In this document: positions 54,871-63,152 of the stretch, one piece after another | How positions within the stretch are numbered: position 1 is the stretch's first letter | How the letters are laid out: every line of letters starts with the position of its first letter | Assembly: GCF_003391135.1 (NCBI RefSeq) | Contig: NZ_CP031455.1 | Coordinates: forward strand, 4,247,001 to 4,311,000 | DNA from: Streptoverticillium olivoreticuli subsp. olivoreticuli | GTDB taxonomy: Bacteria; Actinomycetota; Actinomycetes; Streptomycetales; Streptomycetaceae | Direction: 5' to 3' | DNA length: 64,000 nucleotides | Notes under the pieces: model-generated | What the model saw: the letters and a program-made list of their open reading frames with translations, nothing else | Told to the model about the DNA's origin: nothing | The model's database searches: none | Program-made: the position numbers and the translations under genes

Positions 54871-55815
54871 TCAAGGACTCGGCGGGCCCTCCCGTCCCTC
54901 CGGGTCCCTCTCCGGTGTGAACCACGGCAGTGGGCCGCCCGGGGCCGTGCGGGGCGCGGTCGGAGCGGGAGGGCGTGGGCGTACGCGGTTCACCAGCAGC
55001 ATGCCCAGGCGGAACACCCCCGCCGGGATCACCACGCACAGCAGGATCCAGAAGAGGGTCACGCCCCACGGGCGGCTCACGTCCCACGGTTGCTCGATCA
55101 GCACCTTGTCGCCGTATTCGAGGGAGACCAGGTAGTCGCCGTACGCGCCCGCCGAAAGCTCCACGTCCATGGGGACCCGCGCCCGCGCGCCCGCGGCGAT
55201 CGTGCCGCGCCAGCGCTGTTTCTCCCACTCGGGGGCGAGCACGCCGTGCGAGGTGCCGAGCCGGAAGACGGGGTCCTTGGCGGGCTCGGAGCCCAGGTTG
55301 CCGACGGTGACGACCAGCCGTCGGTGCGGGGGCGCGCCGAACCACGTGAGCAGGCCGCTCGAACCCTCCAGCCTCGCGTCCAGGACGCCGAGCCGTTCAC
55401 CGCCGGGCTGCCGCGGCAGGGACGCGACGGGGTGTCCGGCCACTTTGAAGACCGCGTCCGCGGCCGTCGGGTCGCCCGAGACCGTCGCCACGTGCACCAC
55501 GCAGGGGCACGGTCTGGGCGGCTCGGCGACCGGGATCCGTCTGCTGAAGCGGCCGTCGGCGCCGGTGGTCACGGTGCGCCCGTCGGCGTTGGCGCAGGTG
55601 TTGGTGCCGCCGATCATGTTCTGGCCGCAGATGAGCAGCGTGAGCAGGGTGCGCGGGCGCCAACCGGTGCCGCTCACCGTGATGTCGGCGCCCTTGCCCG
55701 CCTCGGTCCGGTCCAGCCGGAGGGCGGGCCCGTCCGCGGCCGCCCGCCCTGCGGGCAGCAGCATGAACACCAGCGCCAGCAGGACCGCGACGCCGCCCGC
55801 CCGGCGGGCGTTCAC
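54871..55815 (-). CDS. Membrane-anchored Ig/neocarzinostatin-like surface protein
   Basis: 314 aa. N-terminal signal peptide (VNARRAGGVAVLLALVFMLLP), a beta-sandwich segment resembling neocarzinostatin-like Ig domains (about 30-125: ITVSGTGWRPRTLLTLLICGQN, a Cys-rich region with PCPCVVHV), a second beta domain, then a TM (about 258-285) and a Pro-rich cytoplasmic tail. GTG 55815 overlaps the previous stop (GTGA). Third gene of a surface-protein operon. Binding partner unknown; the neocarzinostatin link is only structural resemblance. Confidence 0.8.
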   Translation of the reverse strand: MNARRAGGVAVLLALVFMLLPAGRAAADGPALRLDRTEAGKGADITVSGTGWRPRTLLTLLICGQNMIGGTNTCANADGRTVTTGADGRFSRRIPVAEPPRPCPCVVHVATVSGDPTAADAVFKVAGHPVASLPRQPGGERLGVLDARLEGSSGLLTWFGAPPHRRLVVTVGNLGSEPAKDPVFRLGTSHGVLAPEWEKQRWRGTIAAGARARVPMDVELSAGAYGDYLVSLEYGDKVLIEQPWDVSRPWGVTLFWILLCVVIPAGVFRLGMLLVNRVRPRPPAPTAPRTAPGGPLPWFTPERDPEGREGPPSP

Positions 55816-56651
55816 GCCGCCGCTCCCGTACGCCGGGCGCGGCGGAAGCGCCGTACGAGCAGGACCGTGGCCGCGGCGAGGGCCAGTGCGAACCCGCCGA
55901 GGACCGGGAGCACCCACACGAGGGGCGTGTACGAACCGGAGGCGGTCGCGCGGGCGGCGCCGGGCGCGGTGGCCGTCAGGTGGACCCGTACGGAGTCCAG
56001 GCGCGGCGCGTCCGGCCACCTCTCCGTCAGCCGTACGCTCCGGCCGGGCGCCAGCTCCGTGGGCACGCCCGCCGCCGTACGGCGCAGGACCGTGCCGAAC
56101 AGGCCGTCCGCGCGGATCGCCAGGCGCGGGGAGAGCACGGTGTTGCCGCGGTTGACCAGCGCGTAACGGATGACCGCGCCGCCACCCTCGCGGCCGACCC
56201 GTACGTGTTCCACGGCGAGCGCGCGCAGCGCGGGGGCGCCGGTCACCCGCAGCCCCAGCCGTACGCGCACCTGCCGCCCCTCCCCGCTGACGACGAGCGC
56301 CCCCGAGTGGTCGCCCGGCTCCGCGGCGCTCGGTACGGCCACGGTGAAGGGGACGTCCGCGCGGGTACGGGCCGGGATCCGCACGCGGCGCGCGGCGAGG
56401 GCGATCCACGGGCCGTCGCCGTGTACGTCGAGCGAGCGCGCGGTGTCACCGGGGTTGACGAGGGAGAGCTTGTCCTCGAAGACGGTGCCGGGGTCGCCTT
56501 CCAGGTAGAAGGACGAGCGGTCGTCGGGGCGGGGCGCGCCCTTGCCCGCGGGGGCGGGGGCGGTGGTCCAGGGCTTTGCTCCGGCGAATGCGGTGGGGGT
56601 GGCGAGGAGGAGCACGCCTATGGACAGGGCTGCGAGGTGGTGCGGCTTCAT
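55812..56651 (-). CDS. DUF916-like (WxL-associated type) surface protein
   Basis: 279 aa. Signal peptide MKPHHLAALSIGVLLLATPT, then SSFYLEGDPGTVFEDKLSLVNPGD: an Ig-like domain of the DUF916/WxL-interacting type (about 45-135), a second beta domain (140-235), one TM (about 245-268) and a short basic tail. In Firmicutes such proteins act with WxL and LPXTG proteins at the cell wall. GGAG six bases before ATG 56651. Coupled to the next gene, and 116 bp after the LPXTG gene. Confidence 0.8.
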   Translation of the reverse strand: MKPHHLAALSIGVLLLATPTAFAGAKPWTTAPAPAGKGAPRPDDRSSFYLEGDPGTVFEDKLSLVNPGDTARSLDVHGDGPWIALAARRVRIPARTRADVPFTVAVPSAAEPGDHSGALVVSGEGRQVRVRLGLRVTGAPALRALAVEHVRVGREGGGAVIRYALVNRGNTVLSPRLAIRADGLFGTVLRRTAAGVPTELAPGRSVRLTERWPDAPRLDSVRVHLTATAPGAARATASGSYTPLVWVLPVLGGFALALAAATVLLVRRFRRARRTGAAA

Positions 56652-56698
56652 GGGCGGCTCCCCTGTGCGTCGGCGGACGGCGGTTTTCCCCCAGCCCT

Positions 56699-56738
56699 GC
56701 CCCTTCCCGGCTGTGTCGATTTGCGGCTCCGCCGCGTG
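56699..56738. repeat. Dispersed intergenic repeat, copy 3
   Basis: 40 bp identical to 20193-20232, in the gap between the LPXTG gene and the DUF916-like gene. Confidence 0.92.
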
Positions 56739-56767
56739 AGGGAGAGACCCCCGGCCCCCCGAAGCGG

Positions 56768-57586
56768 CTACGCCGACCTGCGCCTCGTCAGCCACAGTGC
56801 GCCCGCCACGCCCGTCAGCAGGACCGTTCCGCCCAGCGTGCCCAGGGCCACCGCGGAGTCCGCCGGTCCGGTCTGGGGCAGTTGGCCGCCGCCGGAGGAG
56901 CCGCCGGTCGCCGTCGACCCGCCCGTACCGCCCGTACCGCCCGTACCACCGGACCCGCCCGTGCTGCCCGAGCCGCCCGAACCACCCGTCGTGGAACCGC
57001 CCGTGGTCGAGCCCCCGCTCGTGGAGCCGCCCGTGGTCGAACCGCCCGTCGACGAGCCGCCCGGCCCCTTCACGTCCAGCGTCAGTGACGGCTTGGGGTT
57101 GTTGGAGGGCGTGCAGGTCGTCGTCGTGCCGAGGGCCGAGATCGTGAGGGTGGAGGCGGTGAAAGTGACGGTGCCGCTCTTCTTCGGGGTGTAGGTGCCC
57201 GACAAGTCGCTGATCTTGATGGGGGTGTTGGCGGGGATCTCCTCGGAGTTGGCGGGGCCGTCCACGGCCACCGTGCCGCTCTCCGCACCGCCGAGCTTGA
57301 TGACCGCGCTCGGCTTCATCGCGCCCTTGCCGAGCGGGATGGGACTGGAGGAGACGCCCTTCTGGAAGGACATGGTGAGCTTGTAGGAATCGCCGCTCGC
57401 GACGCCCTTGATGTCGATGGGCGACACCGCGCTCTTGTCCCCGATGGGGGTCTTGCACTGATAGTCGACGTCGACCGTGTCGGCGTGCGCGGCGGGTGCG
57501 ACCAGCAGGATCGCCCCTCCGGCCACGGTCGCGGCGAGCGCGAGCGCGCCCGTGCGGCGAGTGGGACGGCGTTGGATGCGGTACAC
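56768..57586 (-). CDS. LPXTG-anchored surface protein with Gly/Ser/Thr repeat stalk
   Basis: 272 aa. Signal peptide (TGALALAATVAGGAILLV...AHA), a beta-type domain (about 38-170, two Cys), a stalk of GGST/GGSG repeats (about 175-228), and a sorting signal: LPQTG, hydrophobic helix, RRRSA end. A sortase should link it to peptidoglycan. GTG 57586 follows a GGGGAA region. First gene of a three-gene surface operon. The beta domain is not assigned to a named family. Confidence 0.88.
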   Translation of the reverse strand: MYRIQRRPTRRTGALALAATVAGGAILLVAPAAHADTVDVDYQCKTPIGDKSAVSPIDIKGVASGDSYKLTMSFQKGVSSSPIPLGKGAMKPSAVIKLGGAESGTVAVDGPANSEEIPANTPIKISDLSGTYTPKKSGTVTFTASTLTISALGTTTTCTPSNNPKPSLTLDVKGPGGSSTGGSTTGGSTSGGSTTGGSTTGGSGGSGSTGGSGGTGGTGGTGGSTATGGSSGGGQLPQTGPADSAVALGTLGGTVLLTGVAGALWLTRRRSA

Positions 57587-57717
57587 CTCGGGTTCCCCTC
57601 TCGTCCGGTGCCGTAGCCGTGCATCACTGACGGCACATCAGATCGGGCGCCGACAGTACGCCGGGGACCTTGCGGAGGGAAGACACGGAACGCGCCGCGC
57701 TCACGGCCGCCGAGGGG

Positions 57718-58212
57718 TCACGCGGGTGCGGCGAGCTCCGCCCAGACCGTCTTGCCGGCGCCGCTCTCGTTCCGCACGACTCCCCAGTCCAGACAGAGCC
57801 GCTGCACGATGAACATGCCGTGGCCGCCCGGGCGGCCCGCGCGGTGCGGGGTGCGGGGTGCGGGGGTCCCGGCGCCGAGGTCGACGACCTCCAGCCGCAG
57901 CACCTTGCCCGCGAAGCTCACCCGCAGCTCCTCCGGGCCGTCGGCGTGCAGGCAGGCGTTGGTGACCAGCTCGGAGACGACCAGCAGGACGTCCTCGGCG
58001 GCCGCGCGGTGGTCGGCGGTGGCGGCGGGCAGCCAGCCCCAGTCGTGGAGCGCCTGGCGGGTGAAGTCACGGGCCCTGGGTACGGCGCCGCTGGCCCCGA
58101 CGAGGCGGAGCCGACGGACCTGTCCCCCCGGTGGCGGGAGGTGATCGGGGGAAGCGCCGCCCGCGTCCGGACCGGGCTCGCCCGGCGGCGGGTACGGCCG
58201 CGTGGTGCTCAT
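57718..58212 (-). CDS. Anti-sigma-type ATP-binding protein (RsbW/SpoIIAB-like)
   Basis: 164 aa HATPase_c_2 protein: N box VVSELVTNACLHADG (near residue 85), VVDLGAG, and the GGHGMFIVQRLC lid. Such proteins bind a SigB-type sigma factor and phosphorylate a STAS antagonist. N-terminal 30 residues are Pro-rich. GAGGTGAAG precedes ATG 58212. Downstream of the STAS gene on the same strand and near the sigma gene, so the three probably form a partner switch. Confidence 0.88.
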   Translation of the reverse strand: MSTTRPYPPPGEPGPDAGGASPDHLPPPGGQVRRLRLVGASGAVPRARDFTRQALHDWGWLPAATADHRAAAEDVLLVVSELVTNACLHADGPEELRVSFAGKVLRLEVVDLGAGTPAPRTPHRAGRPGGHGMFIVQRLCLDWGVVRNESGAGKTVWAELAAPA

Positions 58213-58347
58213 CAGCGCTTCACCTCACCGATTCACCGACTCAGAAAGAATTTGTTGGATACCAGGCACATTGAACAGATTCAGCAGACTTCTGCCCGAC
58301 CGATCCGCGGGAACACCCACTTCTTCGGCGCGACTCCTGCGACACGG

Positions 58348-58364
58348 GTAACCCGGGGGGTTAC
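58348..58364. terminator. GTAACCC/GGGTTAC hairpin
   Basis: Perfect seven-base stem with GGG loop, 26 bases past the STAS stop and upstream of the ATPase gene. It may attenuate read-through or be an operator. Confidence 0.45.
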
Positions 58365-58389
58365 ACACAGGTGGGGGAGGTGACGCCGG

Positions 58390-58758
58390 TCACTCGGCGA
58401 TGGCCGCATCGAGTGTGTCATGCACGGTGAAGACGGCTTCGGCGCCCGTGATCTCGAAGACCCTGGCGACGACCGGCTGCATGGCGGCGAGGTGGATTCC
58501 CCCACCCGCGGCCTCGGCGGTCAGTCTGGCGCCCAGCAGGACATTGAGCCCGGTGGAGTCGCAGAACTCCAGCTTCGAGCAGTCCACGACCACGCGCGCG
58601 CTGATCTCGCCGACGCAGGCTTCGAGGGGCTCTCGCAGCAGCTCCGCCGTGTGGTGGTCGAGCTCACCTCTCGGCGTCACGATCGCGCTCGCTCCGTGGC
58701 GCCGGACCTCCACATTCAGCCGGCCCCTGTTCGCACTGCCGACCATTTCGCGGTCCAT
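58390..58758 (-). CDS. STAS-domain anti-sigma factor antagonist
   Basis: 122 aa. ASAIVTPRGELDHHTAELLREPL and VVDCSKLEFCDSTGLNVLLG are the STAS pattern, with the phosphorylatable Ser in DSTGL (near residue 65). Unphosphorylated it should capture the cognate ATPase kinase and free the sigma factor. ATG 58758 has GGGAAGG six bases upstream. Divergent from the sigma gene across 240 bp. Confidence 0.92.
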   Translation of the reverse strand: MDREMVGSANRGRLNVEVRRHGASAIVTPRGELDHHTAELLREPLEACVGEISARVVVDCSKLEFCDSTGLNVLLGARLTAEAAGGGIHLAAMQPVVARVFEITGAEAVFTVHDTLDAAIAE

Positions 58759-58836
58759 GCGCATCCCTTCCCGGTTGCTTGCGTGGACAGGTCGGAACAC
58801 TACGCCTTCGATACGGCGTCCGGTAGCCGAACATCC

Positions 58837-58860
58837 GTTATTTACGGACAAAGCGGGATA
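58837..58860 (+). promoter_or_regulatory. Possible SigB-type promoter GTTA-N14-GGGATA
   Basis: GTTA (58837-58840) and GGGATA (58855-58860) are spaced as in the Streptomyces SigB-family consensus GTTT-N14-16-GGGTAC, though both boxes deviate. It faces the sigma gene 139 bp downstream, which would allow autoregulation. Confidence 0.25.
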
Positions 58861-58998
58861 ACACGGACTTGCCATGGAGTGGTGAAGACCGATAGGGCTA
58901 GTAGAGGACATCCACCACGGACGGCTTTGGAGGCGCCGCAAACCGCAGCAAGAAGTCAAGGCATCGGCGGCCATATGCCGAGAATGATGGAGGACACC

Positions 58999-59892
58999 AT
59001 GTCACCCCGGCTCGACGCATCGCGCACCGGAACCCTTCGGGAGACCGCGTCGTCGACAACTCCGCCCGAACAGATCGCGCCCGAGAATTCCGGGCTCCCC
59101 GTGATCCCGCCGTACGACGAGGTGGGGCCGGACGACGCGCGGGCCCTGTCCAAGACCCTTTTCGCCCGCCTCGCGGAGCTGGAAGAGGGCACCCACGAAT
59201 ACTCGTACGTCCGCAACACGCTGGTCGAACTCAACCTGGCCCTGGTGAGGTTCGCCGCCTCGCGGTTCCGCACCCGCAGCGAGCCGATGGAGGACATCGT
59301 CCAGGTCGGCACGATCGGCCTGATCAAGGCGATCGACCGCTTCGAGCTCGGCAGGGGCGTCGAGTTCCCCACCTTCGCGATGCCGACGATCATCGGCGAG
59401 ATCAAGCGGTTCTTCCGTGACACGAGCTGGTCCGTGCGCGTACCCAGGCGGCTCCAGGAGCTCCGCCTCGAACTGGCGAAGACCCGCGACGAGATGGCGC
59501 AGCAGCTCGACCGTGCCCCCACGGTCGGTGAGCTCGCCGAGCGGCTCGGCATCGCCGAGGAAGAGGTCATCGAGGGCATGGCCGCGAGCAACGCGTACAC
59601 CGCGAGCTCGCTCGACGCCCAGCCCGCCGAGGACGACGACTCCGAGGGCACGCTCTCGGCCCGCATCGGCTACGAGGACCACGGCCTCGAGGGCATCGAG
59701 TACGTGGAGTCCCTCAAGCCGCTGATCGCCGAACTCCGGCCCCGGGACCGGAAGATCCTCTCCCTGCGCTTCGTCGCGAACATGACGCAGTCGGAGATAG
59801 GTGAGGAGCTGGGCATCTCCCAGATGCACGTCTCGCGGCTGCTGTCGCGCACGCTGGTGCGGCTGCGTCGGGGGCTGATGATCGAGGAATGA
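58999..59892 (+). CDS. SigB/SigF-family RNA polymerase sigma factor
   Basis: 297 aa. Region 2 (EPMEDIVQVGTIGLIKAIDRFE, FPTFAMPTIIGEIKRFFRD), region 3 (about 155-215) and region 4 HTH (MTQSEIGEELGISQMHVSRLLSR). ATG 58999 is five bases after GGAGG; upstream ATGs at 58976 and 58985 are less well placed. With the STAS and ATPase genes beside it, this resembles the S. coelicolor sigI locus (from memory), so stress or osmotic control is plausible. The N-terminal 45 residues are a disordered extension. Confidence 0.93.
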   Translation: MSPRLDASRTGTLRETASSTTPPEQIAPENSGLPVIPPYDEVGPDDARALSKTLFARLAELEEGTHEYSYVRNTLVELNLALVRFAASRFRTRSEPMEDIVQVGTIGLIKAIDRFELGRGVEFPTFAMPTIIGEIKRFFRDTSWSVRVPRRLQELRLELAKTRDEMAQQLDRAPTVGELAERLGIAEEEVIEGMAASNAYTASSLDAQPAEDDDSEGTLSARIGYEDHGLEGIEYVESLKPLIAELRPRDRKILSLRFVANMTQSEIGEELGISQMHVSRLLSRTLVRLRRGLMIEE

Positions 59893-59939
59893 TCCGGACG
59901 TCTGCGATCCGATCGTTCGCGGCGGTCGATCGCAACGGG

Positions 59940-60176
59940 TCATTTGCGATGGCAGACGAACTGTCGGCTGCCGTCGTCACCGGTCTGGATCACGGCACTC
60001 GCACACCCCTCGGGGCACCGTGGCGGCGCGGCGTGCGCGCTGCGGCGGCGCTCCGGGGGGTGATCGCAGGTCGAGCAGTACCAGACGGGCGCGTACGGGT
60101 AGGTGACGTCCCACCACATCGGACTGCCGCAGCGCCTGCACCTGACCAGGGGCGGCCGGCTCTGATTGACGTTCAC
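59940..60176 (-). CDS. 78-aa zinc-ribbon-like protein
   Basis: VRCRRCGSPMWWDVTYPY, YCSTC, CPEGC and a final VCHRK give seven Cys arranged as two CxxC pairs and a CxxxC, likely binding zinc. Codon third positions are strongly GC, as in real local genes. GTG 60176, weak ribosome site. Converges on the sigma gene with a 47-bp gap. Function unknown; could bind nucleic acid or a protein partner. Confidence 0.6.
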   Translation of the reverse strand: MNVNQSRPPLVRCRRCGSPMWWDVTYPYAPVWYCSTCDHPPERRRSAHAAPPRCPEGCASAVIQTGDDGSRQFVCHRK

Positions 60177-60275
60177 CCGGGCATGGTCCCGCGCCGGGCC
60201 CCGCGTCCGGCCGCGGCCGGACGGGTCCTCACCCGTACGGGGACTTCACGCCTGACCGCGATATCAGCCAAATCA

Positions 60276-60297
60276 AGCCCGTCCGGCGTTTGAGGAC
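60276..60297. repeat. Dispersed repeat half-element, copy 4
   Basis: AGCCCGTCCGGCG followed by TTTGAGGAC, the same arm as at 40163-40215 and, inverted, at 20273-20297. The rest of 60177-60369 shows no gene. Confidence 0.85.
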
Positions 60298-60369
60298 AAA
60301 CCAGGCGCCAATTCGCAACGGCCGTCAATCCGCCGCCCCCGCATCCAGCGGAAAGTGCAAGATGGCGCC

Positions 60370-61488
60370 ATGAGCGTGAGCATAGACATCACCCGCCTGC
60401 CTCCGGAGCGCATCGTCTTCGAAGCGTCGCCGCTGGCCGAGCTGTGCCTCGCGCTGCACGTCCTGTCCGAGCCCGGCCACCACCCGGGGCTGGCCGGCTG
60501 GGCCACGGCCACGACCGCCGCGCTCCGGCAGGATCTCGCCGAGCGGCTGCGCGAAGCGGACTTCCTGTGGCGGCACACGTTCTCGGACCTCTTCATGCCC
60601 TTCGCAGGGCTGCGCGGCGGCGACGGCAGGACGGGCCGGACGCTCGCCGAGGAACTGGACCAGCTGGACCGGCTGGACGACGAACAGTTCGTCACCACGG
60701 CCCTGGAGTTCGCCTGCCTCGCGTCGTACGACAAGGGCGGCCCCTCGCCGGTCGCCGACCTGCCCACCCGGGCCAGGACGCTGGAGCTGGCGGCGGCCCG
60801 TGGCCCCCGGCAGATGGACTTCGCCGAGCGGCTCCTGAAGGACCCCGCCGCCATCCGCGCCTGGGTGCGCCGCCTGGTGGAGGACTGCGACGACGCCTTC
60901 TTCGCCGGCATCTGGCGCGAGGCCGAGCCCACGCTGGCCGCCGACGCCCGGCACAAGACGGAACTGCTGCGCCGCAAAGGGCTCGGCGAGGCGCTGGCCG
61001 CGGTCTCTCCCGCGATCACCCTGGAGGAGGGCGGCACGCTCATCCGGGTCGACAAGCTGGCCGAGGGGCACGCCACGGCGGTGGACCCCGCCGTGGGGGC
61101 GGGCCTGACGTTCGTACCCTCGCGCTTCGGCTGGCCGCACCTGATGGTGCTGCACCGGCCCGGCTGGCGCCCGGTCGTCCACTACCCGGTCGGCTCCCCC
61201 GACCTGCCCCCACCCGCCTCGGTCGAACTGCTCCAGCTGCGCCTGGAGGCGCTGGCCCACCCCGTACGCATCAGGCTGTGCCGCAGCACGGCGCGCGCCC
61301 CGCACACCACGGGGGAGCTGGCCGGGGTCCTGGGCATCAGCGCGCCCGAGGTCTCGCGCCATCTGTCCGTGCTGAAGAAGGCGGGCCTGATCACGACACG
61401 GCGGCGCGGCCGGTACGTCAACTACCAGCTGGACGTCATGGCCGTGGCCCGGCTCAGCGGCGAATTCCTGGAGGGCATCCTCCGCTGA
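60370..61488 (+). CDS. DUF5937/ArsR-type transcriptional regulator
   Basis: 372 aa. A large N-terminal DUF5937 domain (about 1-275) of unknown ligand and a C-terminal winged helix (about 285-370: RLEALAHPVRIRLCRSTA, TTGELAGVLGISAPEVSRHLSVLKKAGLITTRRRGRYVNYQLD), an ArsR-type HTH. No ArsR metal-binding Cys box, so it probably senses an organic ligand. ATG 60370 lacks a ribosome site and may be leaderless (CAAGAT upstream). Stands alone between repeats and a small Cys-rich gene. Confidence 0.88.
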   Translation: MSVSIDITRLPPERIVFEASPLAELCLALHVLSEPGHHPGLAGWATATTAALRQDLAERLREADFLWRHTFSDLFMPFAGLRGGDGRTGRTLAEELDQLDRLDDEQFVTTALEFACLASYDKGGPSPVADLPTRARTLELAAARGPRQMDFAERLLKDPAAIRAWVRRLVEDCDDAFFAGIWREAEPTLAADARHKTELLRRKGLGEALAAVSPAITLEEGGTLIRVDKLAEGHATAVDPAVGAGLTFVPSRFGWPHLMVLHRPGWRPVVHYPVGSPDLPPPASVELLQLRLEALAHPVRIRLCRSTARAPHTTGELAGVLGISAPEVSRHLSVLKKAGLITTRRRGRYVNYQLDVMAVARLSGEFLEGILR

Positions 61489-61593
61489 CCCTCGAGGCCG
61501 GCGTCCGGGGCCGCACCGACCCGCGTACGCAGAAAGAGGGAGACGAGTACGAAGCATCCCTGCGTAGCGACGTCTCGGAGGATCATCGGCGAC

Positions 61594-61833
61594 ATGAGCG
61601 AAGAGTGCTGCACCGGCCCGCATCACTTCTGCAAGGGGTGCCGGGGAAGCGGGTACTACCAGGCGCTCACGCTCTATGTGAGTCAGTCGTGCCAGGCGGG
61701 GGAGATGTCCGCGGCCCACACGTGCACGGCGTGCCGGGGGCGCGGGTTCTTCTGCAGGCGGTTCCCTCCGTGCGAGGACGAGCACGAGGACGACACCCCG
61801 GCGATCGGCCCGGATGTCGTCCCGCCCGTGTGA
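61594..61833 (+). CDS. 79-aa DnaJ-like CxxCxGxG zinc-finger protein
   Basis: MSEECCTGPHHFCKGCRGSG contains one CxxCxGxG unit, and CTACRGRGFFC a second, the repeat that binds zinc in DnaJ; with extra Cys there are ten in all. The tail is acidic (CEDEHEDDTPAIGP). ATG 61594 follows GGAGGA at a long spacing. It lies 105 bp after the DUF5937 regulator on the same strand. A free-standing zinc-finger chaperone-like or redox role is possible but unproven. Confidence 0.65.
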   Translation: MSEECCTGPHHFCKGCRGSGYYQALTLYVSQSCQAGEMSAAHTCTACRGRGFFCRRFPPCEDEHEDDTPAIGPDVVPPV

Positions 61834-61849
61834 CGCGGGGCGCCCGGGG

Positions 61850-63001
61850 CTACTTCGTGCACAGCGCTGTGGACAACACCTTCAGGGCCGCGGCGTCGGC
61901 CTGCGGGGTCTTGGTCATGTCCTTCGAGAGGGCGAGGGTGATCTGGCGCTCGCCGTCGGCCGAGGTGAAGCTGAAGGTGTTGTAGCCGGGGACGCTGCCG
62001 GTGTGGCCCCAGACCGGCTTCTCGCCGGGGCAGTAGCCGGAGTTGCTCTCCAGGCCCAGGCCGTACTTGCGGTTCTCGCCGCGGTCCGTGTCGTGCAGGG
62101 TGTTCATCTCGCGCCACAGGTGCGAGGGGAGCAGCTTGCCGCCGGCGAGCGCGCGGTAGAAACGGTTCAGGTCGGCGGTGGTGGAGACGATGTTGCCGGG
62201 GCCCCAGAAGGCCGTGGGGCTGAAGTCGGCGAAGTCGGTGGGGGCGCTCTCGCCGGGGAACTGCTCGTAGCCGTGCAGGTGGGGGCCGGACAGCCGCTCG
62301 GAGGTGGGGACGGACGTGCCGGTGAGGTGGAGCGGACGCACGATGCGCCGGGTGATCGCCTTGTCGAGGGTGGTGCCCGTGAGCTTCTCGACGAGCATGC
62401 CGAGGACGACGTAATTGGTGTTGGAATACGCCCACTTGCCCGCCTCGCCGGGCTCGAACGTGCGCGGCTCCTGGATCGCCATGTCCACCAGCTCGCGGGG
62501 CGTGTGGTGGGAGTGCTGGAGGGTGCGCACCGGATCGTTCTCCCGCCGGAGGACGTCGATGTAGTTGGCGAGTCCGCTGGTGTGGTCGAGCAGCTGCCGT
62601 ACGGTGACGGGCGTGCCCTTCGCCGTGTCCGGGACCAGGCCGGGGAGGTGGCGCCCGATGGGGTCGTCGAGCCCGGCCTTGCCCTCGGCGACGAGCTGGA
62701 GGACGACCGTGGCGACGAAGCTCTTGGTCACGCTCCCGACCCGGAACCGGTCCCCCGGCCGCGCCCGGCGCCCGTCCGTGAGGTCGGCGACACCGCTGCC
62801 GCCGCGCCAGACGCCGCCGCCGTCACGCACCTCGACGACCGCACCGGGCACGCCCTCGGCTATCACTCCGTCCAGTGCGCGCTGGAGGGCGGCCCGGTCG
62901 GCGCCGCGGGCGGCGGGCGCGGCGGCGACGGCGGGCCCGGCGGCGGGGGCGAGGGCCGCGGCGGCGAGCACTACGGAAACGGCGGCGGTTCGGCGGCGCA
63001 T
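61850..63001 (-). CDS. Secreted serine hydrolase (beta-lactamase/DD-peptidase class C type)
   Basis: 383 aa. Signal peptide MRRRTAAVSVVLAAAALAPA. Serine-hydrolase motifs: SVTK (VGSVTKSFVATV, nucleophile Ser near residue 88), YSN (KWAYSNTNYVVLG) and HTG (VWGHTGSVPG). Closest in type to the Streptomyces R61 DD-carboxypeptidase, which trims peptidoglycan stem peptides; an esterase is possible. ATG 63001 is preceded by GAGAGG. The longer upstream frame is not supported. Followed upstream by hutI. Confidence 0.92.
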   Translation of the reverse strand: MRRRTAAVSVVLAAAALAPAAGPAVAAAPAARGADRAALQRALDGVIAEGVPGAVVEVRDGGGVWRGGSGVADLTDGRRARPGDRFRVGSVTKSFVATVVLQLVAEGKAGLDDPIGRHLPGLVPDTAKGTPVTVRQLLDHTSGLANYIDVLRRENDPVRTLQHSHHTPRELVDMAIQEPRTFEPGEAGKWAYSNTNYVVLGMLVEKLTGTTLDKAITRRIVRPLHLTGTSVPTSERLSGPHLHGYEQFPGESAPTDFADFSPTAFWGPGNIVSTTADLNRFYRALAGGKLLPSHLWREMNTLHDTDRGENRKYGLGLESNSGYCPGEKPVWGHTGSVPGYNTFSFTSADGERQITLALSKDMTKTPQADAAALKVLSTALCTK

Positions 63002-63152
63002 GATCGGATGCCTCTCGGTGGCGACTGGCTGATGCACCATCAACCTATGCCGCACCCCACCTCGACATGATCATGACCAGGAATGATCGCGCGACGGCGA
63101 CCCCTTAGAGGTCCCCCTGAAGGCGACTCGGGGTTCCGGCGGCGGGCGCCGG

